DNA of 64,000 nt, taken from positions 19,307-83,306 of the forward strand of contig JAADHU010000080.1 of NCBI GenBank assembly GCA_013151645.1. Direction: 5' to 3'. Positions 27,116 to 36,601 of the stretch are shown here, in pieces. This stretch comes from Gammaproteobacteria bacterium (GTDB lineage Bacteria > Pseudomonadota > Gammaproteobacteria > Steroidobacterales > Woeseiaceae). Numbering within the stretch: position 1 is the stretch's first letter; the number at the start of each line of letters is the position of its first letter. Position numbers and translations under genes: made by a program. The notes under the pieces are model-generated. The model saw nothing but the letters and a program-made list of their open reading frames with translations, had not been told where the DNA came from and did no database searches.

Positions 27116-27829
27116 TCAAACACCCCCCTCCCGCAACCGCCCGTCCTCCAATACCAGCACCCGATCCATTTGCGCCGCAATCGAATGATCGTGCGTCACA
27201 ATCACCAGACTCGTCCGCAATTCAACATTTAACTCCAGCATCAACTGCAGCACATGCTCGCCATTGCCGGCGTCGAGATTGCCCGTTGGCTCATCGGCCA
27301 GCACCAGGCCAGGCTCGGTGATCAGCGCCCGCGCAACCGCGGCGCGCTGACGTTCCCCGCCGGATAATTCACCGGGCTTATGCGTCAATCGTTGGCCGAG
27401 GCCGACGCGATCCAGCAATTTTTTCGCCCGTTGCAGGGCTTCGGTTTTCGCGACGCGCCGAATGAGCAGCGGCATGGCGACGTTTTCCTCCGCGGTGAAT
27501 TCGCGTAACAGGTGATGAAACTGGTAGACGAAACCAATGTACCGATTGCGCAGATCGCCCTTTTGAATTTCACTGGTATGTGCCATTGAATGACCACCGA
27601 CAACCACCTCGCCGCTGGTCGGCTCGTCAAGTCCACCCATGATCTGCAGGAGCGTCGTTTTCCCGCATCCGGAAGCGCCGATGATGGCCAGGCGTTCTGC
27701 CGGTTTGACCGCAAGATTGACACCGGACAATACCTCGAGCATCGACTCACTTTCGGCGAATTGCCGCACAACGTCGCGGCATTCCAGCACGGGGCCCTCA
27801 CCATGGTTTGATTGCAACGAGTCACTCAT
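27116..27829 (-). CDS. lolD: Lipoprotein-releasing ABC transporter ATPase LolD
   Basis: 237 residues. ATPase of LolCDE, which extracts outer-membrane lipoproteins and hands them to LolA. Walker A GASGCGKTTLL, signature LSGGERQRAAVARAL, Walker B LVLADEPTGNLD. Start chosen at ATG 27829 (MSDSLQSNHGEG), overlapping the lolC end by 8 bp. It is the last gene, after two permease genes. Confidence 0.95.
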   Translation of the reverse strand: MSDSLQSNHGEGPVLECRDVVRQFAESESMLEVLSGVNLAVKPAERLAIIGASGCGKTTLLQIMGGLDEPTSGEVVVGGHSMAHTSEIQKGDLRNRYIGFVYQFHHLLREFTAEENVAMPLLIRRVAKTEALQRAKKLLDRVGLGQRLTHKPGELSGGERQRAAVARALITEPGLVLADEPTGNLDAGNGEHVLQLMLELNVELRTSLVIVTHDHSIAAQMDRVLVLEDGRLREGGV

Positions 27830-29069
27830 AGCGCAAGGCCTCTGCTGGCTGCATGCGCGCGCCGCGCCAGGCTGGATACAATGTGGACAGACAGGCCAGC
27901 AGCATGGCAATGATGCAAATCGTCAAAACATCACCAAGGCGCAATTCGGCTGGCAGGTCGCTAATAAAATAGACATCGGCCGCGAGGAACTTGATACCGA
28001 ATGTCGTTTCAACGGCGCCGACAATACGCTCCAGATTCAGGGCAAACAACACCCCGAGCAGGAGCCCTAAAGCGGTTCCGATCACGCCAATGATACTTCC
28101 TTGTATGATGAAAATCCGCATGATGCTGGACGGCCGCGCACCCGCCGTTCGCATAATGGCGATATCCGATTGTTTATCCTTAACGACCATCACCAGAGTC
28201 GATACGATGTTGAAGGCTGCAACGGCAATCACCAGCAACAGGATTACGAACAGGATGGATTTCGTAATCTGGATGGAGCGGAAGAAATTGACGTGACGAC
28301 GTGTCCAGTCGCTGACAAGCACGCCACCACCCGCATCGAGCGCGACTTCCCGGACGATTTCGGAAGCGTCGAATATATCGGTTACCGCAAGCCGAACACC
28401 GCTGACGCTATCGCCCATCCGAAACAGGCGCTGCGCGTCGCCAAGATTGATGAAGGCCAGGCGGCGATCGAATTCATACATGCCAACCCGATAGATACCA
28501 CTGACTGTGAATCGCTTGGTGCGTGGCATAAGGCCGGCGGGCGTCACGATTCCTTCGGCAAGTGTCACCGTGAGTTTGTCGCCGATTGACGCACGCAACT
28601 CTTTGGCGAGCTCGATGCCGAGCACAATATTGAATTCGCGTGCCTTGAGGGTGGACAGATCACCTTCCGTGATGACATCCGCAATGCCAGAGACCTTGTC
28701 TTCGAGATCCGGCTCAATGCCGCGTAATTCCGCGCCACTAAGACGCTCTCCGAGCACCAGCAATCCCTGCCCGTCGACATAAGGTGCGGCGGCGGTGACA
28801 CGTTCGTTTTCGACAGCCGCGTCGATGTGCGTCGACCAGTCACTTAACGTTCCATCCGGGCTCTCGATCGTGGCGTGCGCGGACATGGCAAGCAATCGAT
28901 CTTTTAGCTCTCGCTCGAAGCCATTGACGACCGACAGGACAATGATGAGTACAGCAACGGCAATAGCGATTCCCAACATGGATATCGCCGATATCAGGGA
29001 CACGAAACGATTGTCGCTCCTCGAGCGAACGTAGCGCCGGCCTACCCAGAATTCGTAGCTGTTGAACAT
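27822..29069 (-). CDS. lolC: Lipoprotein-releasing permease LolC/LolE family (second copy)
   Basis: 415 residues with the FtsX-like layout: one N-terminal helix (LIIVLSVVNGFERELKDRLL), a large periplasmic domain (about 45-260), then three helices. Starts MFNSYEFWVGRRYVRSR. Which of the two paralogues is functionally LolC and which LolE cannot be settled here. Only 4 bp separate it from the upstream paralogue. Confidence 0.9.
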   Translation of the reverse strand: MFNSYEFWVGRRYVRSRSDNRFVSLISAISMLGIAIAVAVLIIVLSVVNGFERELKDRLLAMSAHATIESPDGTLSDWSTHIDAAVENERVTAAAPYVDGQGLLVLGERLSGAELRGIEPDLEDKVSGIADVITEGDLSTLKAREFNIVLGIELAKELRASIGDKLTVTLAEGIVTPAGLMPRTKRFTVSGIYRVGMYEFDRRLAFINLGDAQRLFRMGDSVSGVRLAVTDIFDASEIVREVALDAGGGVLVSDWTRRHVNFFRSIQITKSILFVILLLVIAVAAFNIVSTLVMVVKDKQSDIAIMRTAGARPSSIMRIFIIQGSIIGVIGTALGLLLGVLFALNLERIVGAVETTFGIKFLAADVYFISDLPAELRLGDVLTICIIAMLLACLSTLYPAWRGARMQPAEALRYE

Positions 29070-29073
29070 CGGT

Positions 29074-30327
29074 TTACTCGTATCTCAACGCAATGGCCGG
29101 GTCCACGAGTGCCGCACGGCGTGCCGGATACAAAGTCGCCAGTGACGTCAGGACGAATGCGGCGACCGCGATAATCGTCACATCCTCTGTTTCAAGAATA
29201 GACGGGATCTGAGTGACGTAATACACCTCGGGCGGCATAATCTGAAAACCGAAAAACTGTTCCAGCACCGGCACCAGCACAGGAACGTTGATGGCAAGAA
29301 TAATTCCTGCAACAACGCCAAGGAAAACGCCAAGCCAGCCAATAACCGCGCCTTGTATGAAAAAAACGCGGATAACGCCATTGGGTTGCATGCCCAGCGT
29401 GCGCAAAATCGCAATGTCGCCGGTCTTGTCCGTGACGACCATCACCAGGCTCGCGACAATATTGAACGCCGCAACACCGATGATTAGCGACAGAAGCAGC
29501 GACATCATCATTTTTTCAATGCGTATCGCGCGAAAATAACTCGCGTTCTCGATGGTCCAGTCACTGGTGCGGAAGTTATCACCCAGTTCCTTCTGTAATT
29601 CCCGAGCGATAATCGGAGCGTCCATTACATCAGCGGCAAGAAACCGCACCGCCGTTACTTCGTCGTCGAATGACATCATTCGAGCGGCGTCGTCCATGTG
29701 AACGAGCGCGAGCGACGCATCGTGATTCTGCACGCCAGCTTCAAAAATGCCGCGAACGACAAAACGTTCAAGCACTGGCTCCAGGGTTCCATCGCCCGCC
29801 GGCCGTGGCATCAGGAGCACAACGCCGTCACCAATACGGACATTCAGATCGAGTGCGAGCAAGCGACCCAGGACAATGCTGTTTGACCCTGGTTGCAGCA
29901 CGTCGAGGTCACCGATAACGAAATTGATGGTCCGACCCGACACCGCCTGTTCGAATTCCGGATAGACACCATTGACAAGTACGCCCCGAAGCCCCTTCCC
30001 GGTCCGTACCATGCCTTCAATCGCGACGTACGGCGCGGCGGCTATGACGCCTTCCTCAGCGAGTACGGTATCCCGCAGTGAGCGCCAGTCAGAAACAGCG
30101 CCGTCTTGACCCGTCACATAGCCGTGCGCCGTCATGCTCAGCAGGCGACTGCGCAATTCGCCCTCGAACCCGTTCATCACCGAAAGAATGACGATCAGCG
30201 CCGCAACACCGAGGGCAATACCGGCCATCGAAATGCCAGTTATAAAAGAAACGAAGCGGGTGCGACGTTTCGCTCGCAAATAGCGGAGCCCGACAAAGAG
30301 TTCAACAGCGTTAATCATCGGGCGCAT
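29074..30327 (-). CDS. lolE: Lipoprotein-releasing permease LolC/LolE family (first copy)
   Basis: 417 residues from ATG 30327 (MRPMINAVELFVGL); starts at 30402 or 30318 are also possible and no clear Shine-Dalgarno separates them. Same layout as its neighbour: VILSVMNGFEGELRSRLL helix/loop, periplasmic domain, three C-terminal helices (IIGVAAFNIVASLVMVV). First gene of the permease-permease-ATPase operon. Confidence 0.9.
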   Translation of the reverse strand: MRPMINAVELFVGLRYLRAKRRTRFVSFITGISMAGIALGVAALIVILSVMNGFEGELRSRLLSMTAHGYVTGQDGAVSDWRSLRDTVLAEEGVIAAAPYVAIEGMVRTGKGLRGVLVNGVYPEFEQAVSGRTINFVIGDLDVLQPGSNSIVLGRLLALDLNVRIGDGVVLLMPRPAGDGTLEPVLERFVVRGIFEAGVQNHDASLALVHMDDAARMMSFDDEVTAVRFLAADVMDAPIIARELQKELGDNFRTSDWTIENASYFRAIRIEKMMMSLLLSLIIGVAAFNIVASLVMVVTDKTGDIAILRTLGMQPNGVIRVFFIQGAVIGWLGVFLGVVAGIILAINVPVLVPVLEQFFGFQIMPPEVYYVTQIPSILETEDVTIIAVAAFVLTSLATLYPARRAALVDPAIALRYE

Positions 30328-30419
30328 TAAAGCATATTCGATTCGCCGGGTAATCCGGTCGCGCCTCGGGAAACGCTCCTGAGCGATGTTTTGCAGAAAC
30401 ATTTTCCGAGGTTTGACTG

Positions 30420-30453
30420 CACGGAAAGTGTGACGCCGGTCACGCTTTCCGTG
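30420..30453. repeat. 15-bp palindrome in the lolE/BamE-like divergent region
   Basis: CACGGAAAGTGTGAC at 30420-30434 pairs with GTCACGCTTTCCGTG at 30439-30453 around a GCCG loop, one wobble pair. There is no T run, so a simple terminator is unlikely. It lies between the divergent lolE and BamE-like genes; the rest of 30328-30627 holds no gene. It could be an operator or a leader hairpin. Confidence 0.6.
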
Positions 30454-30627
30454 CCGCTAAATGCTCGCCGCTGCAAGGGCTGATGGGGTTCTGAGGGGAA
30501 AAGGCCATACTGAGAACCAGGTCCGTGAGGCCGGCACGGTCAGTGTGTAAAAACCTACTTGATACAGGTCGTTTTCGAGCTGGCGGCAGATGGTATAGTC
30601 GCCGGGTAAAGAAGTGGAGAGATTTAG

Positions 30628-30912
30628 ATGTCCAAGTTTAAAGCGTTCGCCCTCATCGTCGCCGCCTCAGCGTTTGCAACTATCGCCCACGCCGAGACAC
30701 TGCAAATGGGTGATACCGGGAATGCTGCTCGGTTTGAGCAGGCCGGCAAGCCCACGCGCGGTATGAGCCAGGCCAGTGTAGAAGCAGAATACGGCCCTCC
30801 ACAATCAAACCAGTCCGCCGTCGGCGACCCACCGATCGCTCGTTGGGAATACGCGAATTTTGTGGTGTTTTTCGAATACGACCGGGTTATTCACGCCGTC
30901 ACAAAACGTTAA
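30628..30912 (+). CDS. Small exported BamE/SmpA-like protein
   Basis: 94 residues, signal peptide 1-22 (ending TIAHA-E). The mature part GMSQASVEAEYGPPQSNQSA..PPIARWEYANFVVFFEYDRVIHAV has the short G-M-x-x-x-V-x-x-x-x-G-x-P then W-x-Y..F-E-Y pattern of the SmpA/OmlA/BamE fold. It lacks a lipobox, so it would be periplasmic, unlike BamE itself. GGAGAG lies 6 bp before the ATG, and TATAGT at 30594-30599 may be its -10 box. Role unknown; the family likeness is from motif pattern. Confidence 0.7.
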   Translation: MSKFKAFALIVAASAFATIAHAETLQMGDTGNAARFEQAGKPTRGMSQASVEAEYGPPQSNQSAVGDPPIARWEYANFVVFFEYDRVIHAVTKR

Positions 30913-30988
30913 TCCGCCGACGTTTCGCGGGAGCGCAGCTCCCGTGCTTGTGCGATAATCGCCGGCCGAATTTTCGCCGGCAAATCCT

Positions 30989-33900
30989 GTGACTCGCGCA
31001 CCCCTACTCATTCCGCCGCCATTAAGCGGGAAAATCACCTCGGTCGGACGCCTGATTGGCGCCAGCGCGGCGCTCGCGGCCGTAGATCTGTGGCGCAGCT
31101 CAAAGCGGCCGATCATTGTGCTCGCCCCGGAGCCGAGACAAGCGGACCAGATAGAAGCCGAGATTCGTTACTTTGCCGGCAGCGATTGCGATATCTCCCA
31201 TTTCGTGGAATGGGAGACACTCCCCTACGACAGTTTCTCGCCGCACCAGGATATCGTCTCGCAACGATTGACGGTATTGAGTACGCTGCCAGCGCGAAAG
31301 AGCGGCATCGTCATTGTCTCCGCACCCTCGATTTTGCAGCGGTTGCCGCCACGAAATTATATCGCCGCGCGAACACTCGATCTCAGCAACGGGCAGACAC
31401 TCGATCGTGAGGAGTTTGTCGACTCACTCACAGCCGCCGGCTACCTTCGCGTCCCGCTTGTGGGAGAACACGGTGAGTTCGCTGTTCGGGGGGCGTTGCT
31501 GGACGTATTCCCGATGGGTTCTGCGCATCCCCTGCGGATCGACTTTTTCGACGATGAAATTGAGTCGCTGCGATATTTCGATCCGGAGTCGCAAATTTCC
31601 GGCGATACCGTCACATCACTCAATATTCTGCCCGCAAGAGAGATTCCGCTCGATGCGGATGATATTCGCCTGTTCCGACGACGCTACCGGGAACGATTTG
31701 AGGGTCAACCGTCAAAATCCCGTGTCTACAGCGACATCTCGAACGGTATCGCCCACGGTGGCATTGAGTACTACCTGACATTGTTCTTTGAGGAAACCGC
31801 GACGCTGCTCGATTATTGCCCGCCTGATTCCGTACTGTTCGTTCCAGCCGATTTACAAGATCTGCTCGATGATGCCTGGGCGGGTGTTGAAGAACGTTAC
31901 GAGAGTTTGCGGCATGACAGCGAACGACCGATCCTCAAACCGGCCGAGAGTTTCGTTGAACTGCAGCAATTGCAGCAGCAGATGAGCGCATTTCGATGCG
32001 TCGTGTACAGCGCCCACACGTTACCGGACAGCCCCGCAACGCTGAACGTCGCGACCCGGGTACCGCCGGCGCTAAGAATAGAAAGTCGCTATGAAGAGGC
32101 CTCCGCTGCCCTGATGCGCTTTTTGCAGGAATTTGATGGCCGAGTGCTTTTTACGGCCGATTCACCGGGTCGGCGGGAAAGTGTGCTCGATTTCCTGCAC
32201 GGACACGGGCTGGATATCGAGCGCATTGAACGATGGCAGGATTTTCTCGCCTCGACGCACCAGATTGGTGTCGCGGTGGCGCCCGTCGAAGATGGCGTGT
32301 TGTTGCCGGATGCCCGCCTCGCCGTTATCTCGGAACACCAGTTGTTTGGCAGCAAACCACAACAGCGCAGTCGACGGCGGCGTGCGGAGCGCGATCCGGA
32401 AAGCATTATTCGGCAGCTCAATGATCTGCAGACCGGATCGCCGGTCGTTCACGAAGAATACGGAATAGGTCGTTACCAGGGTCTGATCACGCTTGAAGTG
32501 GGCGGCATGAGTGGCGAGTTTCTGCACCTCGAATACGCGGACAACGCCAAATTGTACGTACCGGTACACGCACTCGATCTGATTTCACGGTATACGGGAG
32601 CAACGCCGGAAAATGCACCGCTGCACCGGCTCGGCAGCGATCAATGGGCCAGGGCGAAGCGTCGAGCGATTGAGAAAATTCGTGACGTCGCCGCTGAACT
32701 GCTGGACGTGTATGCAAGGCGCGCAGCGAGACGGGGACACCGTTTCCGCTGGCCGGAAGCAGAATATCGGGCATTCGAGGACGGCTTCCCGTTTGAGCCC
32801 ACCGAAGACCAGGCCCGAACGATTGACGAAGTTCTGCAAGACCTTGAGTCCGATCAGCCCATGGACCGGCTCGTTTGCGGCGATGTCGGCTTCGGCAAGA
32901 CAGAGGTCGCGCTGCGAGCCGCCTTCGCGGCGGTTCAAGGCGGCAAACAGGTGGCCATACTCGTACCCACGACCTTGCTCGCGCATCAACATCTGCAGAC
33001 ATTTCAGGATCGCTTTGCAGACTGGCCGGTCAACATAGATGTGATTTCACGTTTCCGCTCACGCGGCGACGTCATGGACATTGTCGAAAAAATGCGTGAT
33101 GGCACGGTGGACATCGTAATCGGTACACATCGCTTGTTGCAGTACGTCAAGGATTTTAAGGACGTCGGCCTGGTGGTCATCGATGAAGAACACCGCTTTG
33201 GTGTACGCCATAAGGAAACGATCAAATCGCTCAAGAGCAACATCGATGTGCTGACGCTAACGGCAACGCCCATTCCACGAACCTTGAACATGGCGCTCGG
33301 CGGTATCCGTGAGATGTCGCTCATTACCACACCACCCGCTGATCGACTCGCCGTAAAAACCTTTGTGAGCCAGTGGAACGATATGATGATTCGGGAAGCC
33401 TGCCTGCGCGAAATCAAACGGGGTGGTCAGGTCTACTTCATACACAACCGCGTCGACGATATCGGCCGCATCGGTGAAACCTTGTCAGCGCTGGTACCGG
33501 AGGCCAGTATCCGTGTCGGCCACGGGCAAATGCCGGAACGAGAACTCGAAGAGGTCATGCTCGATTTCTATCACCGTCGCTTCAACGTCCTGCTCTGCAC
33601 GACGATCGTTGAAAGTGGCATCGATGTACCGACGGCCAACACCATCATCATCAATCGTGCCGATCGATTCGGGCTTGCACAATTGCATCAGTTGCGCGGC
33701 CGCGTCGGTCGCTCGCACCATCGTGCCTATGCTTACCTGGTGGTGCCGCCGCGCGCCGCCATGACCGCAGATGCCATCAAGCGCCTCGAAGCTATCGATT
33801 CCCTTGAAGACCTGGGTTCCGGATTCACGCTGGCCACCCACGATCTGGAGATTCGAGGTGCCGGCGAACTGCTGGGCGATACGCAAAGCGGGCAGATTCA

Positions 33901-34462
33901 GGAAATCGGTTTCGCGCTATACACGGAATTACTGACTCGTACGGTCGAGGCCATGAAATCCGGCCGCGATCCGGACCTCGATAAACCACTGAACGCCGGC
34001 GTCGACATCGATCTGCATTTGCCGGCGCTGCTGCCCGAGGATTACGTGCCTGATGTCCACCTGCGGCTCATTCTCTACAAGCGAATCGCCAGCGCGAAAT
34101 CAAAGCAGGAACTACGCGATATGCAGGTCGAGTTGATTGATCGCTTTGGCCTACTGCCGGAGGCCAGCCGAAATCTGATGCGCATTGCCGCCATCAAACT
34201 TGAGGCGGCCGCATTGGGCATCGAGAAGATAAACGCGGCCGACGGTGGTGGCTATGTCCGCTTCAACGAAAAACCCCTGGTCGATCCGCTCACTGTGATT
34301 AATCTCATCCAGAATGAGGGACGAACGTATCGCATGCAGGGCGCACATCGGCTACAGTTTCACCTGGACCTTAGCGATGGCGAATCTCGCTTCCTGCAAA
34401 TCGAACGATTAATGGATGTGTTGACCCCGGAAGCCGGGCCAACACAGACGCCGGCCGCGTAA
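30989..34462 (+). CDS. mfd: Transcription-repair coupling factor Mfd
   Basis: 1157 residues (E. coli 1148). ATP-driven translocase that removes stalled RNA polymerase and recruits UvrA. N-terminal UvrB-like region, RNAP-interaction domain from about residue 488 (GSPVVHEEYGIGRYQGL), helicase motifs with Walker A CGDVGFGKTEVALRA and DEEH box (VVIDEEHRFGV), motif VI region LHQLRGRVGRSHHRAYAY, and a C-terminal TRCF domain. Start codon GTG at 30989. No damage to the frame. Confidence 0.97.
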   Translation: MTRAPLLIPPPLSGKITSVGRLIGASAALAAVDLWRSSKRPIIVLAPEPRQADQIEAEIRYFAGSDCDISHFVEWETLPYDSFSPHQDIVSQRLTVLSTLPARKSGIVIVSAPSILQRLPPRNYIAARTLDLSNGQTLDREEFVDSLTAAGYLRVPLVGEHGEFAVRGALLDVFPMGSAHPLRIDFFDDEIESLRYFDPESQISGDTVTSLNILPAREIPLDADDIRLFRRRYRERFEGQPSKSRVYSDISNGIAHGGIEYYLTLFFEETATLLDYCPPDSVLFVPADLQDLLDDAWAGVEERYESLRHDSERPILKPAESFVELQQLQQQMSAFRCVVYSAHTLPDSPATLNVATRVPPALRIESRYEEASAALMRFLQEFDGRVLFTADSPGRRESVLDFLHGHGLDIERIERWQDFLASTHQIGVAVAPVEDGVLLPDARLAVISEHQLFGSKPQQRSRRRRAERDPESIIRQLNDLQTGSPVVHEEYGIGRYQGLITLEVGGMSGEFLHLEYADNAKLYVPVHALDLISRYTGATPENAPLHRLGSDQWARAKRRAIEKIRDVAAELLDVYARRAARRGHRFRWPEAEYRAFEDGFPFEPTEDQARTIDEVLQDLESDQPMDRLVCGDVGFGKTEVALRAAFAAVQGGKQVAILVPTTLLAHQHLQTFQDRFADWPVNIDVISRFRSRGDVMDIVEKMRDGTVDIVIGTHRLLQYVKDFKDVGLVVIDEEHRFGVRHKETIKSLKSNIDVLTLTATPIPRTLNMALGGIREMSLITTPPADRLAVKTFVSQWNDMMIREACLREIKRGGQVYFIHNRVDDIGRIGETLSALVPEASIRVGHGQMPERELEEVMLDFYHRRFNVLLCTTIVESGIDVPTANTIIINRADRFGLAQLHQLRGRVGRSHHRAYAYLVVPPRAAMTADAIKRLEAIDSLEDLGSGFTLATHDLEIRGAGELLGDTQSGQIQEIGFALYTELLTRTVEAMKSGRDPDLDKPLNAGVDIDLHLPALLPEDYVPDVHLRLILYKRIASAKSKQELRDMQVELIDRFGLLPEASRNLMRIAAIKLEAAALGIEKINAADGGGYVRFNEKPLVDPLTVINLIQNEGRTYRMQGAHRLQFHLDLSDGESRFLQIERLMDVLTPEAGPTQTPAA

Positions 34463-34468
34463 ACTGGA

Positions 34469-35458
34469 ATGCATTGGATGTCACCCATCAAACTTGAAAA
34501 GCGATCGAAAAACCGCGGCAGGATGTCACGCTCACAGTGGCTGCGAACCTTTTTTGCCGGGGTCTTATGCCTGGCGGCGGTGGCCGGCGCCCAGGAAACA
34601 ACATCTCTGTTGAGCGACGATACAGCCGGGGCTGAGGAAGAATTACGGCGTTACACCGTAGAAATCATCGTCTTTACCTACGCAGACAGCGTGTCATCGG
34701 GCAGCGAAATTTTTGTTGCCGACGCAGTCGATGAACCTGAGCAGACGGCGGAAGCCCTCGTGCAGACAGAAGACGAGGCGCAATCCACTGTGCCGCCCGA
34801 AGATGCCATCGCTGAGGACCCGGTCGCCGAGTACGGCGATTTTCTGGGCTATCCGGAAGATGAGGAACTTGTCGAACTGATCGCCAGTGACCGCATCGAC
34901 CTGAAGGTATTGCAGCCGGATGAGCTGACGATGACGGATATCCATGAAAAACTGGTTTTGCTCGATGCCTACCGACCCGTCATGTGGGCCGGCTGGACAC
35001 AAGCGACACTGACCGAAGAAGAAACGCCGAGTATTCGTCTGCGGCGACTGGGCAACTTGCCACTGAATTTTGAGGGCAGCCTGACCTTGTATCTCAGCCG
35101 ATTTCTGCACCTTGTTATCGATATTTCGATGGAGGCACCGCCAGTCGTAGCGGAGCAACCGGGCCCGCCGACACCGGCGTCCGGATTCGACCGGGGATAT
35201 ATCGATGATTTCGGACGGCCCATTTACACCGACACGATAGTGCCTGCAGTGCATTACCGAATTGTCGAAAACCGAATTATGAAGAATGAGGATATTCGCT
35301 ATTTCGATCACCCGAAATTCGGTGTGCTCGCGAAGATCACGCGTTATGAAGCACCCGCAGAAGGCGAACTAATCGAATTGGAGCCCGGTCAGCTCGTCCC
35401 CGGTCCTGCGCCCGCCGATTCAATTGCGCCGCCCGCCACAAGCAGCCGCGACTTATAG
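34469..35458 (+). CDS. csiV: CsiV-like periplasmic protein
   Basis: 329 residues, starting 6 bp after mfd; the signal peptide begins properly at M19 (MSRSQWLRTFFAGVLCLAAV), so the real start may be 34523. The N-terminal RRYTVEIIVFTYADS and the later LVLLDAYRPVMWAGWTQ..LTLYLSRFLHLVIDI are features of the CsiV family, first described in Vibrio cholerae as a peptidoglycan-binding activator of LpoA that helps survival on D-amino acids. A Glu/Asp-rich insert covers about 70-130. mfd-csiV order is recurrent in gammaproteobacteria (from memory). Its end overlaps the convergent next gene by 6 bp. Confidence 0.8.
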   Translation: MHWMSPIKLEKRSKNRGRMSRSQWLRTFFAGVLCLAAVAGAQETTSLLSDDTAGAEEELRRYTVEIIVFTYADSVSSGSEIFVADAVDEPEQTAEALVQTEDEAQSTVPPEDAIAEDPVAEYGDFLGYPEDEELVELIASDRIDLKVLQPDELTMTDIHEKLVLLDAYRPVMWAGWTQATLTEEETPSIRLRRLGNLPLNFEGSLTLYLSRFLHLVIDISMEAPPVVAEQPGPPTPASGFDRGYIDDFGRPIYTDTIVPAVHYRIVENRIMKNEDIRYFDHPKFGVLAKITRYEAPAEGELIELEPGQLVPGPAPADSIAPPATSSRDL

Positions 35459-36343
35459 AACCCGGCGCAGAAACTCGTCGGCATCCACGCCACCCTTGCC
35501 CGCCTGAAGCATCGCGACCTTGAAGGAAACAGTGACGTACCTGGACGTCCGCGAGCGTGGATGATGCAAGCCAAGCTCCCGCACCGCCACTCCAATCCGC
35601 TTCGCGAACTCCCGCACCTTCGCCTCATCGGAGGCATGCGATAAAACGACGAGCCTGTCTCCGTATTCACTGTTAACCAGCGCAGCGACATCGCTGGCGC
35701 GTCGCAGGCAACGGCGAATCGCCTGGGCGGCTCGCCGCAGACAGGAATCGGCCGCATGGCGACCGAAGACGTGCAGATAGTCATCGAAATCATCCAGTGA
35801 AAAGGCCACCAGCGCCAGGGTCGTTTTTTCGCGCACGGCCACCGAAAAATCGTGGGCAAGCACGTCATTGAAGGCCACTGTATTCAGGAGCCCGGTGACG
35901 GGATCGTCACGGGACAGGTCGCGAATTCGTTGCTTGGCCTTGAGTAACGCCTGGCGGGCCTCCTGGTCACCCAGGGATGCGCCGTGGCCACTGGCTATCC
36001 GCCAGTAGACCGCATAAAACTGGCCCCTGTCGGCGCGGCCGTCTGTCTTGTCAGCCAGTGGCATAAGCGATAACAAATACTCCTTGCCACGCAGTTCCAC
36101 AGAGATAGACGATTCCCGCCCGGCGCGAATGGTTTCGCTGACTTCCAGTGCCAATTCCCGACCGGCCAACGCTTCGACAACGTCGGCAAGCGGCTGCCCG
36201 ACCGAACCCGGATCGCCCGCAATCGCCGCAAACGCGGCATTGCCAAGCACCACCGGCCAGTCCGGGCTGTCAATACGCGCCACCAGCAGCGGCTCCGCCG
36301 AACCGGCAACCAGTTTTTCGAGAATGTCCCGCCGCAACTTCAT
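35453..36343 (-). CDS. PAS-like plus degenerate GGDEF protein
   Basis: 296 residues from MKLRRDILEKLVAGS. The N-terminal PAS-like part (about 15-125: EPLLVARIDSPDWPVVLGNAAFAAIAG) is followed by a GGDEF fold starting DPVTGLLNTVAFNDVL. The active-site signature that should read GGDEF is NSEYGD (VNSEYGDRLVVL), so diguanylate cyclase activity is unlikely; no I-site (RxxD) was identified with confidence. It may be a c-di-GMP/GTP sensor or have lost function. An in-frame start 42 bp upstream is possible. Confidence 0.8.
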   Translation of the reverse strand: MKLRRDILEKLVAGSAEPLLVARIDSPDWPVVLGNAAFAAIAGDPGSVGQPLADVVEALAGRELALEVSETIRAGRESSISVELRGKEYLLSLMPLADKTDGRADRGQFYAVYWRIASGHGASLGDQEARQALLKAKQRIRDLSRDDPVTGLLNTVAFNDVLAHDFSVAVREKTTLALVAFSLDDFDDYLHVFGRHAADSCLRRAAQAIRRCLRRASDVAALVNSEYGDRLVVLSHASDEAKVREFAKRIGVAVRELGLHHPRSRTSRYVTVSFKVAMLQAGKGGVDADEFLRRVL

Positions 36344-36434
36344 CGCCAAAATACTCGTGCATCGCGCAAATAAATGCCATGCCACAGTTCACGACTACAA
36401 CCCAATGGCCCAATTAATTGGCGACCACAAGCAA

Positions 36435-36548
36435 GGAGATGCGTGGTGAGGTTTATCTCTGAGACCGTGCCCCGCAGGGATGCGGGGCCCGAGCTTACAG
36501 GGACGTACTTGCAGCGTGTCTCAGAGACAAACCTCACCACGTATCTCC
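36435..36548. repeat. 114-bp element with 31-nt inverted repeats
   Basis: Arm 36435-36465 (core GTGGTGAGGTTTATCTCTGA) pairs with 36518-36548 with two mismatches. The interior contains a hairpin GCCCCGC / GCGGGGC at 36469-36488. The shape is that of a REPIN/MITE-like hairpin; it lies between nagZ and the GGDEF gene, about 50 bp past the nagZ stop, and could also act as transcription terminator. Confidence 0.8.
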
Positions 36549-36601
36549 GTAATAATTGCGACGCCCCCGGCCCCACGCCCTGAACAGGCACACCCAGCCA
36601 C

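Noticed and set aside
30420..30453. Rho-independent terminator of a gene upstream
   Set aside because: No T run on either side and both flanking genes point away from it.
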